A DNA stretch of 64,000 bases from Lonicera japonica (GCA_021464415.1 CM038466.1:54466613-54530612), one strand, 5' to 3'; shown: positions 47,100 to 59,250, numbered from the stretch's first letter. The notes: generated by a model not told the origin, from the letters alone. Numbers and translations are program-made.

Positions 47100-48493
47100 A
47101 TGGCAAATCAAGGCAGAGCAGCGGACCACAAGAGTGATAACGAAGGGGAAGGTGTAAACAACGTTCCTCCAGTTCGGACCATGAGGGATTATCTTCAACC
47201 TCCTCGGGCAACTTCCAACTCATGCATCGTGCTTCCTACTGGTCAAGCAGGTGCTTTCTCTTTCAAACCGCGTATGCGTCAACATATCCCTTTGTTTCAT
47301 GGTATGGAGTCGAAAAACCAATATTTGTATTTGAAAGACTTTGAGGAAGTCTGTTCCACTTTTCGTGAGGCAAACATTGATGAGGATGTCATGCGATTAA
47401 AACTTTTTCCCTTCTCCCTAAAAGATAAAGGAAAAATTTGGCTAAATGCTCAAAGACCGCAATCAATTCGGTCTTAGCAAGAGCTTTAAGTGGAGTTTCT
47501 AAAAAAATTCTTTCCCGTTCATAGAACCAATGCTTTAAGAAGGGCAATACCCAATTTTTCGCCAAAAGATAATGAAACTTTTTATAAGTGTTGGAAAAGA
47601 TACAAAGACCTTTTAAACACATGCCCTCACCATGGTCACGAAACTTGGAGCCTTGTTAGTTTTTTCTATGAATCCTTCACCCCTGATATGCGTACTTTTA
47701 TTGAGATCATGTGTAATGATCAATTCTTGAGCAAGAATCCTGGTGAGGCTTTGTTATATTTTGATGAACTAGCAGAAGGTGCCCAAAATTGGAACACCTA
47801 TACCGAAGAGCCAAAAGCTAAAACTCAAGGAAAGGGTGGATTGTACCAAGTATCCAACGAGGATGACATGGGTGCAAGATTGTTCCAATTGTCTAAGAAA
47901 GTAGAGGCAATGGAGGCAAGTAAGCTTAGAAAGGTCAATGTAGTATCCATGAGTCAGTTATGTGTCATTTGTGAAAACTTGGGACACGCTATCAAGGATT
48001 GCCGTACTATTCCCGCTTTTTGGGAAGTCCTCAAAAATTCCGCCCAAGTCAATGCTTTGAATCAGTATAACCAAAACCGAAACCAAAATGACCCTTATTC
48101 TCAAAGGTACAACGAGGGATGGAAGAATCACCCCAATTTCAGTTGGGGAGGAAATAATACCATCAAAACCAAAGGTAACAACAACCTCAAAACTCTTTTT
48201 CCCCACCTCAAAGTCAAAATTCCAACCAAAACCTAGAAACTTTGTTAAGATCATATGTGGACAAGACGGATCGTGATGTGGTTGAGTTAAAAACCCAAAT
48301 GTCTAAGCTCACCACCGCCCTAGCTACCTAAAAGAAGGGAAAATTCCTGTCTTAACCTTTAGTTAATCCTAAAGGCCAAGTTCAAGTCATAGAGGGAGGA
48401 GAGTCTAGCACCAAGTTAGAAGAGCTCAAATCCATCACAATCCTACGGAGTGGGAAGGAGGTCGACAAAACTATTGTTCCTAAAATCCCCAAG
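47100..48493 (+). pseudogene. gag of retrotransposon 3
   Basis: From ATG 47100 (MANQGRAADHKSDNEGEG) the gag frame runs to a stop TAG at 47475, where element 2 has a Trp codon, and a second stop at 47487. It then continues in the same frame to 48236 with FKKFFP-like, DELAEGAQNWNTYTEEP and the zinc knuckle CVICENLGHAIKDC. A frameshift and more stops follow. A run of ten C residues lies just before the start. Confidence 0.88.
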
Positions 48494-49645
48494 ATGGCGG
48501 ACATAGTTAAGCCTACAAGTGGTAAGGTTACGGAGGTTGAGGAGGTTGTGAGTGAAGAGAAGAAGAGAGAGGAAGAGAAACAAGGAAAGGAGGATCTCGA
48601 AAAAATAAAAAACGGGATCAAAGTCCCTTTTCCAGAGAGATTGAACAAACTATCCAAATCTAATACCGAGATTTTGGATGTCTTTAGGCAAGTAAAAATC
48701 AACATTCCATTGCTCGATGCGGTCAAGAAAATACATTCGTATGCTAAGTTTCTCAAGGACTTATGTACTACCAAACGAAGGTTGAATGTCAAGAAAAATG
48801 CCTTTATGGCGGATCACGTGAGCTCTATCATGCAAGGCACGAGAACCCCCAAGTTCAAAGACCCCGGTTATCCTACAATTTTGTGTGTCATAGGAAATTG
48901 TAGGATAAAAAATGCATTGCTAGACTTAGGAGCGAGTGTGAATGTGCTCCCTTATTCTGTATACCAACAATTGGGGTTGGGTGAGTTGAAACCCACGAGG
49001 GTTACGATTCAATTAGCGGACCGATCCATTAAGATCCCAAGAGGGATAGTCGAGGATGTGCTTGTCCAAATTGACAAGTTTTATTTTTCGGTTGATTTTA
49101 TCATTTTCGACATGCAACCCATGTTGAATCCCGCTAACGAGATTCCGGTTATCCTCGGACGACCATTTCTTGCTACTTCTAATGCTATAATAAATTGCAA
49201 AAACGGAATAGTGAAGTTAGCTTTTGGAAACATGACTCTAGATCTAAACATATTATCTTTGAGCAATCAAAGAGATGATGGTGATGAAGATGAAAGTGAA
49301 CACGTGAACATGATAGAGTCATGTATTCAAGACCACTTTGTGGTAAATTTCGAATCAGAGTTATCGAAAGGTTATCTAACCACTTTCGATGAACCTGAGG
49401 GCTGTATGCAAGTGTTTTCTTTGTCTGACAAACAAGTTGAATTCTTAGAGAAAGAGGAAAACACATCATCGTCCACCAAAAATCTTGAAGTAAAAATGGA
49501 TCTCAAGTTATTGCCTACCAACTTGAAGTATGCCTTCTTGAGAACTTCAGACACTTACCCTGTCATCATCTCGTCCGAACTTTCGGATGACCAAGAGGTA
49601 AGGTTAGTTCATTTGCTTTGTAAATACAAAAAAGCTTTTAGTTAG
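48494..49645 (+). pseudogene. Protease of retrotransposon 3 and RT junction
   Basis: 383 codons open. The retropepsin-like domain begins about 48900 with LLDLGASVNVLPYSVYQQLG and includes VILGRPFLATSNAIINCKNG. The frame stops at TAG 49643, where relatives have Trp before the RT domain. Confidence 0.88.
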
Positions 49646-50839
49646 ACTCTCTCCAACCTCCAAGGAATAAGCCTGTTAATATGTACACATAAAATTCACT
49701 TGAAGGATGGGGCAAAAACATCAAGGCAATTTCAACACCGGTTGAATCCTAACATGCAAGAAGTGGTTAGGAACGATGTGTTGAAATTGTTAGATGCAAA
49801 GATCATCTATCCAATCTTGGATAGTAAATGGGTTAGTCCAACTCAAGTGGTGCCGAAAAAATTGGGTCTTACGGTAGTCAAGAATGAATCAAACGAGTTG
49901 ATTCCACAAAGAGTCACCACCGGGTGGCGAATGTGCATTGACTACCGTAAACTCAATAAGGCAACTCATATAGATCATTTCCCACTCCCCTTCTTGGATC
50001 AAACTCTAGAGAGGGTAGCGGGCCATGAATATTACTCGTTCATCGATGGTTTTTTCGGGTACAATCAAATTGAGATTGACCTAGATGATCAAGAAAAGAC
50101 CACCTTTACATGTCCTTTTGGCACATTCGCTTATCAAAGAATGCCTTTTGGTCTATGTAATGCACCGGTCACTTTCCAACGGTGTATGTTAAGTATTTTC
50201 AGTGATATGGTGGAAAGAAATTTGAAAGTATTTATGGATGACTTTACCGTCTATGGTAAGTCATTCGACAATTGCTTGACTAACCTGGAACATGTTTTGG
50301 AAAGATGAGTGAAAAAACAATTGGTGTTGAATTGGGAGAAGTGCCACTTTATGGCTACTAAGGGTATCGTATTGGGGCACATCAATTCGTCAGAAGGAAT
50401 TGAAGTTGGCAAAGCAAAGATCGAATTGATTGCCAAACTTCTTACACCCAAGAACATGAAAGTTGTCCGATTATTTCTGGGACATGCTGGGTTCTATCGG
50501 AGGTTTATCAAGAACTTCAGTTCCATTTCCAAGCCGATGTGCAATCTGCTCCTTAAGGACGCACCATTTGAATGGGATACCAAGTGCAAAGAAGCTTTTA
50601 TCACTCTGAAGCATATGTTTACCACCGTACCAATTATGCAAACACTGGACTGGATTTTGCCATTTGAGCTCATGTGTGACGCGAGCGACTATGCCGTTCT
50701 TAGTCAACGAAAAGACAAGAAACCGGGGGTAATATATTATGCATGCAGGACTTTGAAAGATGCACAAATGAATTACACCACAACAGAGAAAGAGCTTCTG
50801 GCAATTGTCTTCGCCTTGGACAGTTTCGATCCTATTTGA
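49646..50839 (+). pseudogene. Reverse transcriptase and RNase H start, retrotransposon 3
   Basis: Two frame-matched segments split by a TGA at 50306. The first has GWRMCIDYRKLNKATHIDHF, DGFFGYNQIEIDL, RMPFGLCNAPVTFQRCM and the catalytic FMDDF; the second has [19 protein letters not shown] and the RNase H start [15 protein letters not shown] short in-frame deletion removes residues after DYAV relative to element 1. Confidence 0.9.
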
Positions 50840-51123
50840 TAGGATCACCTATTGTCATTTTCACGGATCACACGGCATTAATGTACTTGTTCACGAAGAA
50901 GGATGCCAAGCCGCCGCTTCTTAGGTGGATACTCCTGCTGCAAGAGTTCCATTTAAGTATCAAGGATAAAAAGGGAGTCGAGAACGTGGTGGTTGATCAT
51001 CTGTCTCGACTCACTTTTACAAACAACATCGAAGAACACCAGATCCAAGATTCATTTTCAGATGAGCAATTCTTGACAATCTCGACACTCCCACGATATG
51101 TAGACATTGTAATTATCTTGTAA
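50830..51123 (+). pseudogene. RNase H C-terminal part, retrotransposon 3
   Basis: After a frameshift near 50825 the plus strand encodes [37 protein letters not shown] and VVDHLSRL, the end of the Ty3-gypsy RNase H domain. Confidence 0.85.
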
Positions 51124-51170
51124 CTGACAAGATACCGAAGTCATGGGGCGCACAAGACAGAAGAAGATTC

Positions 51171-52384
51171 TTGAGTGAAGTGGATCGATTCTGCTGGGAT
51201 GAACCGTATTTGTTTAAATATTGTGCCAATCAGATTATCCGTCGGTGCATTTCAGATGAAGAAGTGGAGAGAGTTTTGTCCTCTTGCCATTCTGAAGCTT
51301 ACAAAGGACACTTCTCAACAAAGAAGACTACCGCTAAGATTTTGCAAAGCGGACTGTACTAGCCGTCGCTCTTTGAGGATGCGCAACGTTGCTGCAAGGC
51401 ATGTCAAAGATGCCAAATGCTTTGAGGGATCTCCAAGAGGAATATAATGCCACTCAACCCAATTCTAATGATTGAAATCTTTGATTACTGGGGCATCGAC
51501 TTTATGGGATCATTCCTATCCTCCTACGGTAATCTTTTCATTCTAGTTTCTGTAGACTATGTTTCAAAATGGGTGGAAGCCCAAGCGTACAAGAAAAACG
51601 ATCACAAAATGGTGATCCAATTTTTAAAAGAACACATTCTTGCACGTTTTGGCACCCCCAAGGCAATAATAAGCGATGGCCGTACTCACTTTTGCAATAG
51701 ACCATTTCAATCATTAATGCAAAAGTATGGTGTAAACCACAAAGTATCGCTCACTTATCACCCTCAAACTAACGGTCAAGCCGAGTTGGCAAATAGGGAG
51801 ATCAAACAGATTCTAGAGAAAACGGTAAACCCTAACTGCAAAGATTGGTCGTTAAGACTGACCGACGTACTTTGGGCTTACTATACTGCGTATAAAACAA
51901 CTCTAGATATGTCTCCCTATCGCATTGTGTACGAAAAACCATGTCATTTTCCAGTAGAGTTGGAACACAAATCATACTGGGCAACTAAGATGGTTAACTA
52001 TGATTTAAAAAAAGCTGGGCTCAACCGTAAGTTACAAGTTGATGAAATTGAGGAATTGAGAAGAAATGCTTATGATAACACGAAGATAAGCAAGAACGTG
52101 CCAAATTTTTTCATGATAAATCCATTTTGAGAAAAGAATTCAAACTTGGGCAAAAAGTCCTTGTTTATGACATGCGTCTGCATCTCTTCTCGAGAAAGTT
52201 GAAGTCTCGTTGGACCGGCCCATACATTGTCCGACATGTATTTCCTTTTGGGGCTGTGAAAGTTGAGGATCCCAAAACCGACTTCGTGTTCAAAGTGAAC
52301 GGACAACGCCTTAAGCCGTTCCTAGAATTCCCACTTCGAGAGGAGACTCGACTTCTGCCTAACAAGCATGGGTCGATTTTGTAA
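51171..52384 (+). pseudogene. Integrase of retrotransposon 3
   Basis: Zinc-binding region at 51171-51445, interrupted by a stop at 51360 in place of Trp and a frameshift. The catalytic core at 51447-52130 has all three acidic residues: [18 protein letters not shown] and ELANREIKQ. The C-terminal part at 52127-52384 is frameshifted and ends with VNGQRLKPFLEFP. The core itself is well kept. Confidence 0.9.
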
Positions 52385-52804
52385 ATAATATTTTTTGTTA
52401 GTATTTTTGAGTTTCAGGAATTTTTATCGGAGATTTGGGTATAATTGGGAGTGAACGGACCAAGTTGGGGGGAGCCATAAGGTGTTGTAGAGAAAAGCAT
52501 GAAAGAAATTTCCCGTTTTAAAACAGGGGAACCGTATACAAAGACCCCATTTCTCATTTCCCCCTTTCAATAACCTCTTCAAACCCTAGCCCCTTCTCCC
52601 CCATTCTTCCCAAATCATCCCCAAACACCATTTACATCCTTCCTCACCTAAAATCGCCCATCAAATCTCACAATTTCAAACCCCCATTGCCAAACCCATC
52701 TCAAACTCCATTTTTCCCTCTCTTCTCACCAACTTCGAGCCCTAGCCACTCAAATCTCGAAATTTCTCATATTCTCCTCCTCTAAAGCAGCACAATACTC
52801 TTCT
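52385..52804 (+). other. Spacer between integrase and third ORF, C-rich leader
   Basis: CCCTAGCC- and CCCATT-rich pyrimidine stretch directly before the third ORF, resembling a 5' UTR or a splice-acceptor region for a subgenomic mRNA. No ORF. Confidence 0.5.
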
Positions 52805-54015
52805 ATGGCTTCCTTTAACCCTCCCACCAAGCCGGTTGTCATTCAAGCCGCAAGGGGCGGCTATCGTGGATTCCAAAGTCGCCAAGAGTTTGAATGGTGG
52901 AGCTATGCCTTCAAGTCTAGGACGGTAGTGATAGAGAAGCCAGTTTACATCGGTACACTGGACGATTTTCCCCAAAGAGCAACATTCGAGCAAAATTCGG
53001 GATGGATTAACTATCTACGAGAACAAGGTAATCAATGTAATATCACTATTTGTCACGAATTTGTTGCAAGTTTAATTCAAGTTCCAAATACCATGTACAC
53101 ATATGTTGCTCATGTTCTTGGAAAAACAGTCCATTTTAATCTTGGGGTGTTGAGTGAGATCTCGGGAATCCCAGCTTTGCCACACAATGCATATGACCTC
53201 CCCTATTCAGATGGCACTAACTATGTAGAACCCTCGACTAACGATTTAGCCTCATTTCTAGCTAGTAGACCCATGGAATGGATTGGGACCCAATTTGATA
53301 GTAGCAACTTACACGATAGCCTTAGGACACTATGGCTAATAATTGCCAAGGCTTTGGACCCGACCTCTCATATCCAGGACCTTTACCCGTCTCAAGCATA
53401 CGTATTATACGCTATAGCAACGAACAAGCGTTGTTGCTTATTACGACACATCATTGGGCGAATCACGAGAATCATAGATTTGGTCGCCCACAATGAGACA
53501 ATTAAGTTCGGGTCTTTGATTACTCGTATATGTCTGCGAGTGGGTGTAAATGAGAGGGAGGAGGATGAGAAAAAAATTCCGCGAGCACCACTTAACAGAT
53601 CTACCCAAACTCGAGCTGCTAGTCAATTGAGGAACCGACCAAGTTCTTCCACAGTTGCACCACCACCGGTGATAATGAAGAAGAGGGGGCAGAAGAAGCT
53701 GGAGCGGATGTTCCAGGTCCTTTGAGGCATAGAAGAAGAGCAAGCTCTGGGCTGGTAGATGACAACAGGGAGTTCATGAGAGAGCAGTTCGAGCAGATGA
53801 ATGCTTTGATGCGAACTGGGTTCGCTAGCATAAATGAGACGGATGAGATTATGGTGTTGCATCAAGATCGTTTGGAGGCAGATATAACAGCTCAACTTAA
53901 GGCTCGAGTTGAAGCACGGATGGCAGCACAGATGGCGGCTCAGCAGGAGTTCATACGCCAACAATTCGAGGCGTTGTATGGTCATTTTCCCCCACCCCCA
54001 CCTCCCGACATGTGA
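52805..54015 (+). pseudogene. Third ORF of retrotransposon 3 (plant transposon protein type)
   Basis: ATG 52805 opens 306 codons, then a shift into a second frame (53722-54015) gives the C-terminus with a Glu/Asp-rich join, a coiled-coil-like stretch (FMREQFEQMNALMRTGF) and a PPPPPP tail. The N-terminal part has FEWWSYAFKSRTVVIEKPVY, VAHVLGKTVHFN and LYPSQAYVLYAIATNKRCCL, as in the plant transposon protein family often called transposase_32 (PF20167). It takes the position of the env-like ORF of Athila elements but shows no signal peptide or membrane span. The function is unknown. Confidence 0.72.
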
Positions 54016-55302
54016 TGAATTTGCTGAACCTGAGAACTCTTTAATTAGTTATATTTATGCTTAGTTTTGTTTTATTTCTTTTGGGTTGTATTATAATTCA
54101 GACATGATGTTAACTTTATAACGTGGTTTTAATGGTTGAATGTTATGGTTTTTGCTAATAGATTCTAATTCTAACCCGTTTATTGTGTAGTTGTTGTTTA
54201 TCTCTTATTTTTGTCTCATGGAAAGCAAAGCCAAAGTAGCTCATCCGTGCATTTTCTTGTTCTCTTTCCATTGAGGACAATGTTTCTTTTAAGTTGAAGG
54301 GGGTACGCTATTTTGTTTTGGCTTGCTTTTGTCTATTTCCTTGAGTTGAAGAGATGTGTTTCATTTTTTTTGTGAAGTTTGAAAATTGATGAATGATTGA
54401 GTTTTTGTTCAAATGAAGACTATTGTTTCATTAGCTTTTGGCATGAATTCTTTGATTCAGATATGAATTTGAATGATAATCTAAATTGCCTTGCTTCGCT
54501 TAGTCTCATATCCCATTATATTTTCCTATTTCACATGCTAGATTGCTTCGGTTGTTTCCAATTTGGTAATAACACTTAGATTTATTTTCATTGAGAGAAG
54601 AGAAATTTTTGTCTAGAAACAATGGAAGCTCTTTCGAAAAAATCCTCCAATGAGAGGACCACTTTGATAACTTGGATGACTTTTATCCTAATATTGACTT
54701 AAAGCATCACTTAACTAAATTTGAAGTCTCTTTGTCTAATATTATGGATGGGTAAAGGTTACCATATGGGAAAGGGTGAATAGCTTCCTTTAAGCTCCAA
54801 TGAATGAGCAAGTTATGTAAAAATTTCATAAGTGAGACCACTGCCCCCTATAGAGATGAAAACCGCCCTGATATAATTCAGCGGAATTTCTAAGTAAAAG
54901 ATAAAGAAAGTGCTTAGAATCGACAAATCTTGGAGCTTTTGTTTTTGAAAAAGTTCTATCTTCCTTCTCGAATGATTATGACTCTTTGTGTTTATATTGA
55001 ATATGGGATTGTGTTCTAAAGGAGATAGGCAAATTAGATGATCATTCAAAAGTCCGTCATCCTGGAAAATTGATAATAATGCCTCTTGCTTTGCAAATTG
55101 AAACTTGAATCTTCATTCCCATCATTCATCATCATGATCAAACTTCTAATGTTTGTAGGTATCATTTCTGAAAACCTTCACGAGATGCAACTCGTCTTCT
55201 TTGGGAACATAGAAGTTAACAACTTTTTGTATAGCGTATTATTTTTGTAATTATCTATTTTTGTCTTGCTAAGGGGCTAGCAAGAGATAAGTTGAGGGGA
55301 GT
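54016..55302 (+). other. 3' UTR of retrotransposon 3
   Basis: Homologous to 29760-30915 of element 2, ending with GATAAGTTGAGGGGAGT before the LTR. Non-coding. Confidence 0.85.
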
Positions 55303-56358
55303 TGATAAGCGCATAATATTGTCATTCGTTCACTCATTTACGGAGTGCCTTGACGCGTTTATTTGTATTAATTCTTCCTAATTACCCGCTTATCTCGAGA
55401 TTAGTGTCTTAACGAGTTTGTTTTTAATATCGCCCCGCTAGGTGTGTTTTTGTGTGTTCATAGGCATAGGATTCAATGGCCATCAAAGAAGTGATCAAGT
55501 GTTAGTCAAAAGCTTGCAAAAGTGCTGATTTGGAGAATTTCCAGAAGCATGATCGATCATGGAATTCCATGATCGATCATGGTGCAAATCTTCAGTAGGC
55601 AGAATGACCCATGATCGATCATGGGTTGGCCATGATCGATCATGGCCTAGCGGTGACAGCCACCAACTTCTACTTTTTGCCCCTTTTTTGGGGATTAGTG
55701 TTCCTAGATATTTTCCCTTGCTTTATTAACTAATTAAAGTACATCTTTATCTAGTTTTTAATCCAAGGGATCAAAAGAAAGAGGGATTTTTTCTTAATCT
55801 TGGACACAAGATAGTTCTAGAGAGAAGGGAGAGCTAAAGTGTATCTTTTCTTCATTTTTCTCTTGTAAGTTCTTGATTTATAAGGATGATTTCTTCATAT
55901 ATAATATTTGTTCTTGCATTTATTATGGAGTAGTCTATTACTAAGGTTGATTGCGACATGATTTTCGGTGATTATTAACTCAATCCATGTTTAAAGTTTG
56001 ATAAATATTTGTGAATCCTTTTCTTCATCATATCTTTCATTCTACAAGCTTTCTAGGTATTTTCATATTAAGTCAAGACTTGATATGCATTGTATATTTA
56101 GTTCTTTGTTGTTAATGAATATACTACATACTCGTATGGTTCTAGAAAGTTTGTAATCTCCCTCCCCCGTCCATGGAGCTTTACTTTTTGTAGGGATTAT
56201 GAATAGTTCTTAAAACCCCATGGATGGGTTGTAAATTTGTTTGGCTTATCTTTGATTCACTTGTTGATATATTGAGTGCTTCTTACACCTTATGTGATAT
56301 TTAGACTCTGTATTTTCTTTCTCAAATGATAAACGATGAGTTGACGAATTTAGCCCAT
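55303..56358 (+). repeat. Truncated 3' LTR of retrotransposon 3
   Basis: Aligns with the first 1056 bp of the 5' LTR and breaks after TTTAGCCCAT. It has four palindromes (55547, 55567, 55609, 55630), one more than the 5' LTR, spaced 20, 42 and 21 bp. Confidence 0.92.
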
Positions 56359-57091
56359 CAAAGTGCGTTCAATAGCCATGGTATAGTCCATAAGAATAAC
56401 AAGATTCCATAGATTTAATATTATTTTTTTCACTACGCCAGACGGTACGGGCAATACCTAGTTTGATGAAAAGAAAAAGAAAAAAAGAAAGGCACTTACT
56501 AGACCAATAAAAGGACACTTACTAGATTTATTGAAACAAAAATAAATATATAATTAGCTGCGGTTATAAGTTTGATTCTTGAATTGAGAGCTTAATATAT
56601 GCACTTTGATGGGCATTTTGGTGTCTAGTTTAGGCTTAGTCAAATGGTACTTTTTTACGTGGGTTATATAGAAGTTCCGTGGGTATTGGTTTTGCTATAT
56701 ACACTGTTTTAGTGCCAACTAGTGGTTCATTTTTTAGGAGTATTATGCAGAAGTTAGTAGGTCTTATTTAGTGCCAATTAGCTGTTTTTAAATGGCTGAT
56801 TTTTAAACTGAATGTGGTGCTATATACACTGTTTTTTGGCTTGTTTTGGGGTTGCCTTAAAGCAGCCCCAAAGTAACTCCAAAGCAGTCCAAATGTGTAT
56901 TTGGACTATGGCTATATATATAGGTATACATACACTATGCATATGTTTTAAAGTTAGACTATTTTGTGCCGCTATATATATCATATGCCTCCCCCCTTTC
57001 TCTTATTTGGCCTTTCATTTTGCATCATATCAATCCTTTATTTTATTTGAGGTTGTGGATGAGTACTAAAGGCATTCCCACTTTACAAAGA
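56359..57091 (+). other. CACTA interior, with a piece of the dispersed TIR repeat
   Basis: 56430-56467 (TTCACTACGCCAGACGGTAC, then GGGCAATACCTAGT) is an inverted, diverged copy of the hairpin end of the repeat in WAK intron 2. It lies close to the LTR break. The rest is AT-rich and leads into the transposase fragment. Confidence 0.55.
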
Positions 57092-57095
57092 ATGG

Positions 57096-57476
57096 ATGGG
57101 TGAATCTAGTAGGGTAGGATATGTGTACTTGCAAGGGGTAAAGGAATTTATTAGATTTGCAAAGAATAATCTAGGTAGTAATGAGATCCTATGTCCATGC
57201 AGACATTGTAGAAATGGTAAATGCTTAGATTGTAAAATAGTTAAGTTACATTTGGTTCAATGGGGTTTTGTGGAAGGTTACGTGTTTTGGAAATTCTATG
57301 GGGAAAGGGAATTTTCATTTGTTCCGGAACAAGAACCAAATAGAGAGTCCATTGGTGGTGAAAATGATCCATCTTCCGAACCAAGGTTGAATGATCTTAT
57401 AGATGATGCTTATGGTTTTCATGTATTACAAACGGACCATACCTCGGATGTTGTTGATTTTGAGCACGTTAACTGA
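57096..57476 (+). pseudogene. CACTA transposase-associated domain fragment (TNP2 N-terminus)
   Basis: 126 codons with GVKEFIRFAKNNLGSNEILC, PCRHCRN, VKLHLVQWGFVEGYVFWKFY, the Transpos_assoc domain (PF13963) found at the N-terminus of plant TNP2-type transposases, with its Cys/His zinc-like cluster. A linker with DDAYGFHV follows and the frame ends. The catalytic Transposase_21 region is not present downstream. Confidence 0.85.
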
Positions 57477-58580
57477 ATAGTTAAATCATATGTACTACTT
57501 GATGATATTAATTAGTTAGTGTATTTTGTACTGTGTATATATATATGAATCTCGTATCACATATGACCAAGAGAGGTTAAATAAATAGCAATTCACCGAT
57601 AAACTTTGTCCTGATTAGATATATAGATAGATCAACAGTACTGCTAAAATCCATCACTATCTCTATCTCTTTCATCCTCTTAAGTCACAAAGCACCAACC
57701 AAAAAAGCTTAGAGTTGTATTGAAAGAGACTGAAAGTGTCTCTGCGTGTGTGTATGAAGGATATAATTAAGTGAAGTAAGTAGTCAGACCTTGCCGGAAT
57801 AGTTCATGAAAACAGCGCCATGATATAATTAAGTGAAGTAACTCTCACTATTTCACTCTGCATTTTGATGTACTATTTTTTTTTGCTACTACTTTTTTAA
57901 CTTTGTTTTATGTTTGCTTTAAGGGATTTGTTGTTTAGTCAAAAGATGGCTTATTTATTAGTTTTTAACTATTCCATTTGTTTCAAATGGGTGTTGCTAA
58001 TTTTGGACACTTACCCTCCTTTCAGATGTTGGTTTGAGACAATTTGATCCAACTTGGTCTAAATCAATTACCTCCAGGGGAAGCAACTCACGACTAAGAA
58101 ACAAATGCTTAAGTAATTGTCATAAAAGTGCAACACATATAAGCTTGATGGTGGAGCACGACTAGGTAAACTTTGATAACAAATTATTATTTCCATAGAA
58201 TTTATTCATTTTTAAGTTCTACTTCAATTAGGTAAATTGAAGTTCATGGCTCCGGAAGTGTATGGAGAGGAATACTATGAATTATTTGACAATGGAAATC
58301 TTGTATTTCTTTTTGGTTTTGGTAATATAGTTATTGATTATATGCATGTTCTATATATGTGCCTAATTGGTATTAGGTTGATTGGTTGATCTTGTATTTC
58401 CTTTTGGTATTTGGGATTGGAATTACATAAATATATTACATAAATTATTTGGAAATTCAATTTATCAAAATTATTTTTTTCAAATGTCCCCAACAATTTG
58501 ACATGGTCCAAAACCATGACATTCACAAAAACTATACCTTTTACAAACCAAAACAGATGATAAAAAATGAGATATTTGAA
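57477..58580 (+). other. CACTA right interior
   Basis: AT-rich, no conserved coding remnant found. The catalytic transposase and a TNPA-like gene are absent, so this is probably the result of internal deletion. Confidence 0.5.
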
Positions 58581-58589
58581 ACCTTTTTA

Positions 58590-58900
58590 CAGTTAAAAAC
58601 ACAAATTGTCTCGGTTTAAAACTGAGATATATTTATGACTTGACTAGGTTCTCAACTGACACAAAGGTAAACTTTGTCTTGGTTTCAAACCGTCACAAGG
58701 TTTCACCCTTTGTCTCGGTTGTAAATCATGACATTATGGCCTATTTACCTCCCACCATATTGCTTTAAATGACTGTTACAATGCTCCGTTGGTTCAGTTA
58801 TAAACCAAGACACATTTGGTTGTCACTGGTCAAAATGTCACGGATTCAAACTGTGACAATACTCCATTGTCACGGTTTTAGACCGTGACAATCCGGGGTA
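58590..58900. repeat. Right subterminal repeats of the CACTA element
   Basis: Many short units in both orientations: TTGTCTCGGTTTAAAACTGA, TTGTCTTGGTTTCAAACCGT, TTTGTCTCGGTTGTAAATC, TGTCACGGATTCAAACTGTG and TGTCACGGTTTTAGACCGTG. They are denser than on the left side. Confidence 0.8.
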
Positions 58901-58916
58901 TTTTGGTGTAGTGAGA

Positions 58917-59250
58917 GTTAAGTCCCTAAGTTTGGAACTTTTTTGAATTTGGTCCAACTAGATTCTTTTTATTATTTTATTTTTGATGCTCGAAGTCTCT
59001 GTCCTCATACACTGTTTGTGTAGTTCATAAAATTTATTGTTGTAATTCACATATACTATTAGCTACTGCAATTCAAATAGATATTATATATTAGTGTAAT
59101 TGACTTATTCTCTTAGTGTAATTCAAACATATACTGTTCAAACTTCAAAAATAAAAAATTGATATCATTCGTATCATAATTCGCATATAATTTTTATGTA
59201 AATAACATAAGACTTTTACGTAAATATTAGGTAGCACATGCCCATAAACA
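58917..59250 (+). other. Distal upstream region of the WAK-like pseudogene
   Basis: From about 59000 it matches 34190-34440 upstream of the intact kinase gene (GTAATTCACATATACT and TATTAGGTAGCACA blocks), showing that the whole upstream region was duplicated with the gene. Confidence 0.65.

Larger units (their letters stand above)
45245..56358 (+). mobile_element. Athila-type LTR retrotransposon 3, nested in CACTA
   Basis: 5' LTR 45245-46878, tRNA-Asp PBS at 46885-46902, then gag, protease, RT, RNase H, integrase and a third ORF, then 3' UTR and a 3' LTR that breaks off at 56358 after 1056 of about 1634 bp. With the 3' end lost, no target duplication can be checked. Gag and LTRs are close to retrotransposon 2, which looks like a deletion derivative of this family. 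Stops and frameshifts occur in every domain. Confidence 0.94.
43548..58913 (+). mobile_element. CACTA (En/Spm) transposon, 15.4 kb with nested retrotransposon
   Basis: Left end CACTACACCAAATTTGGCAA and right end TATTTTGGTGTAGTG are the inverted CACTA termini; AGA flanks both (43545-43547 and 58914-58916), the 3-bp duplication of this superfamily. Subterminal regions carry multiple GACGGTTTCAAA/GTCACGG-type repeats. A TNP2-type N-terminal fragment lies at 57096-57476 on the plus strand. The remainder of the transposase is missing. Retrotransposon 3 makes up about 11.1 kb of the length, leaving about 4.3 kb of CACTA sequence. Confidence 0.93.

Noticed and set aside
54813..55049. 78-codon minus-strand ORF
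   Set aside because: It lies in the 3' UTR of retrotransposon 3 and is not kept in the matching 3' UTR of element 2.
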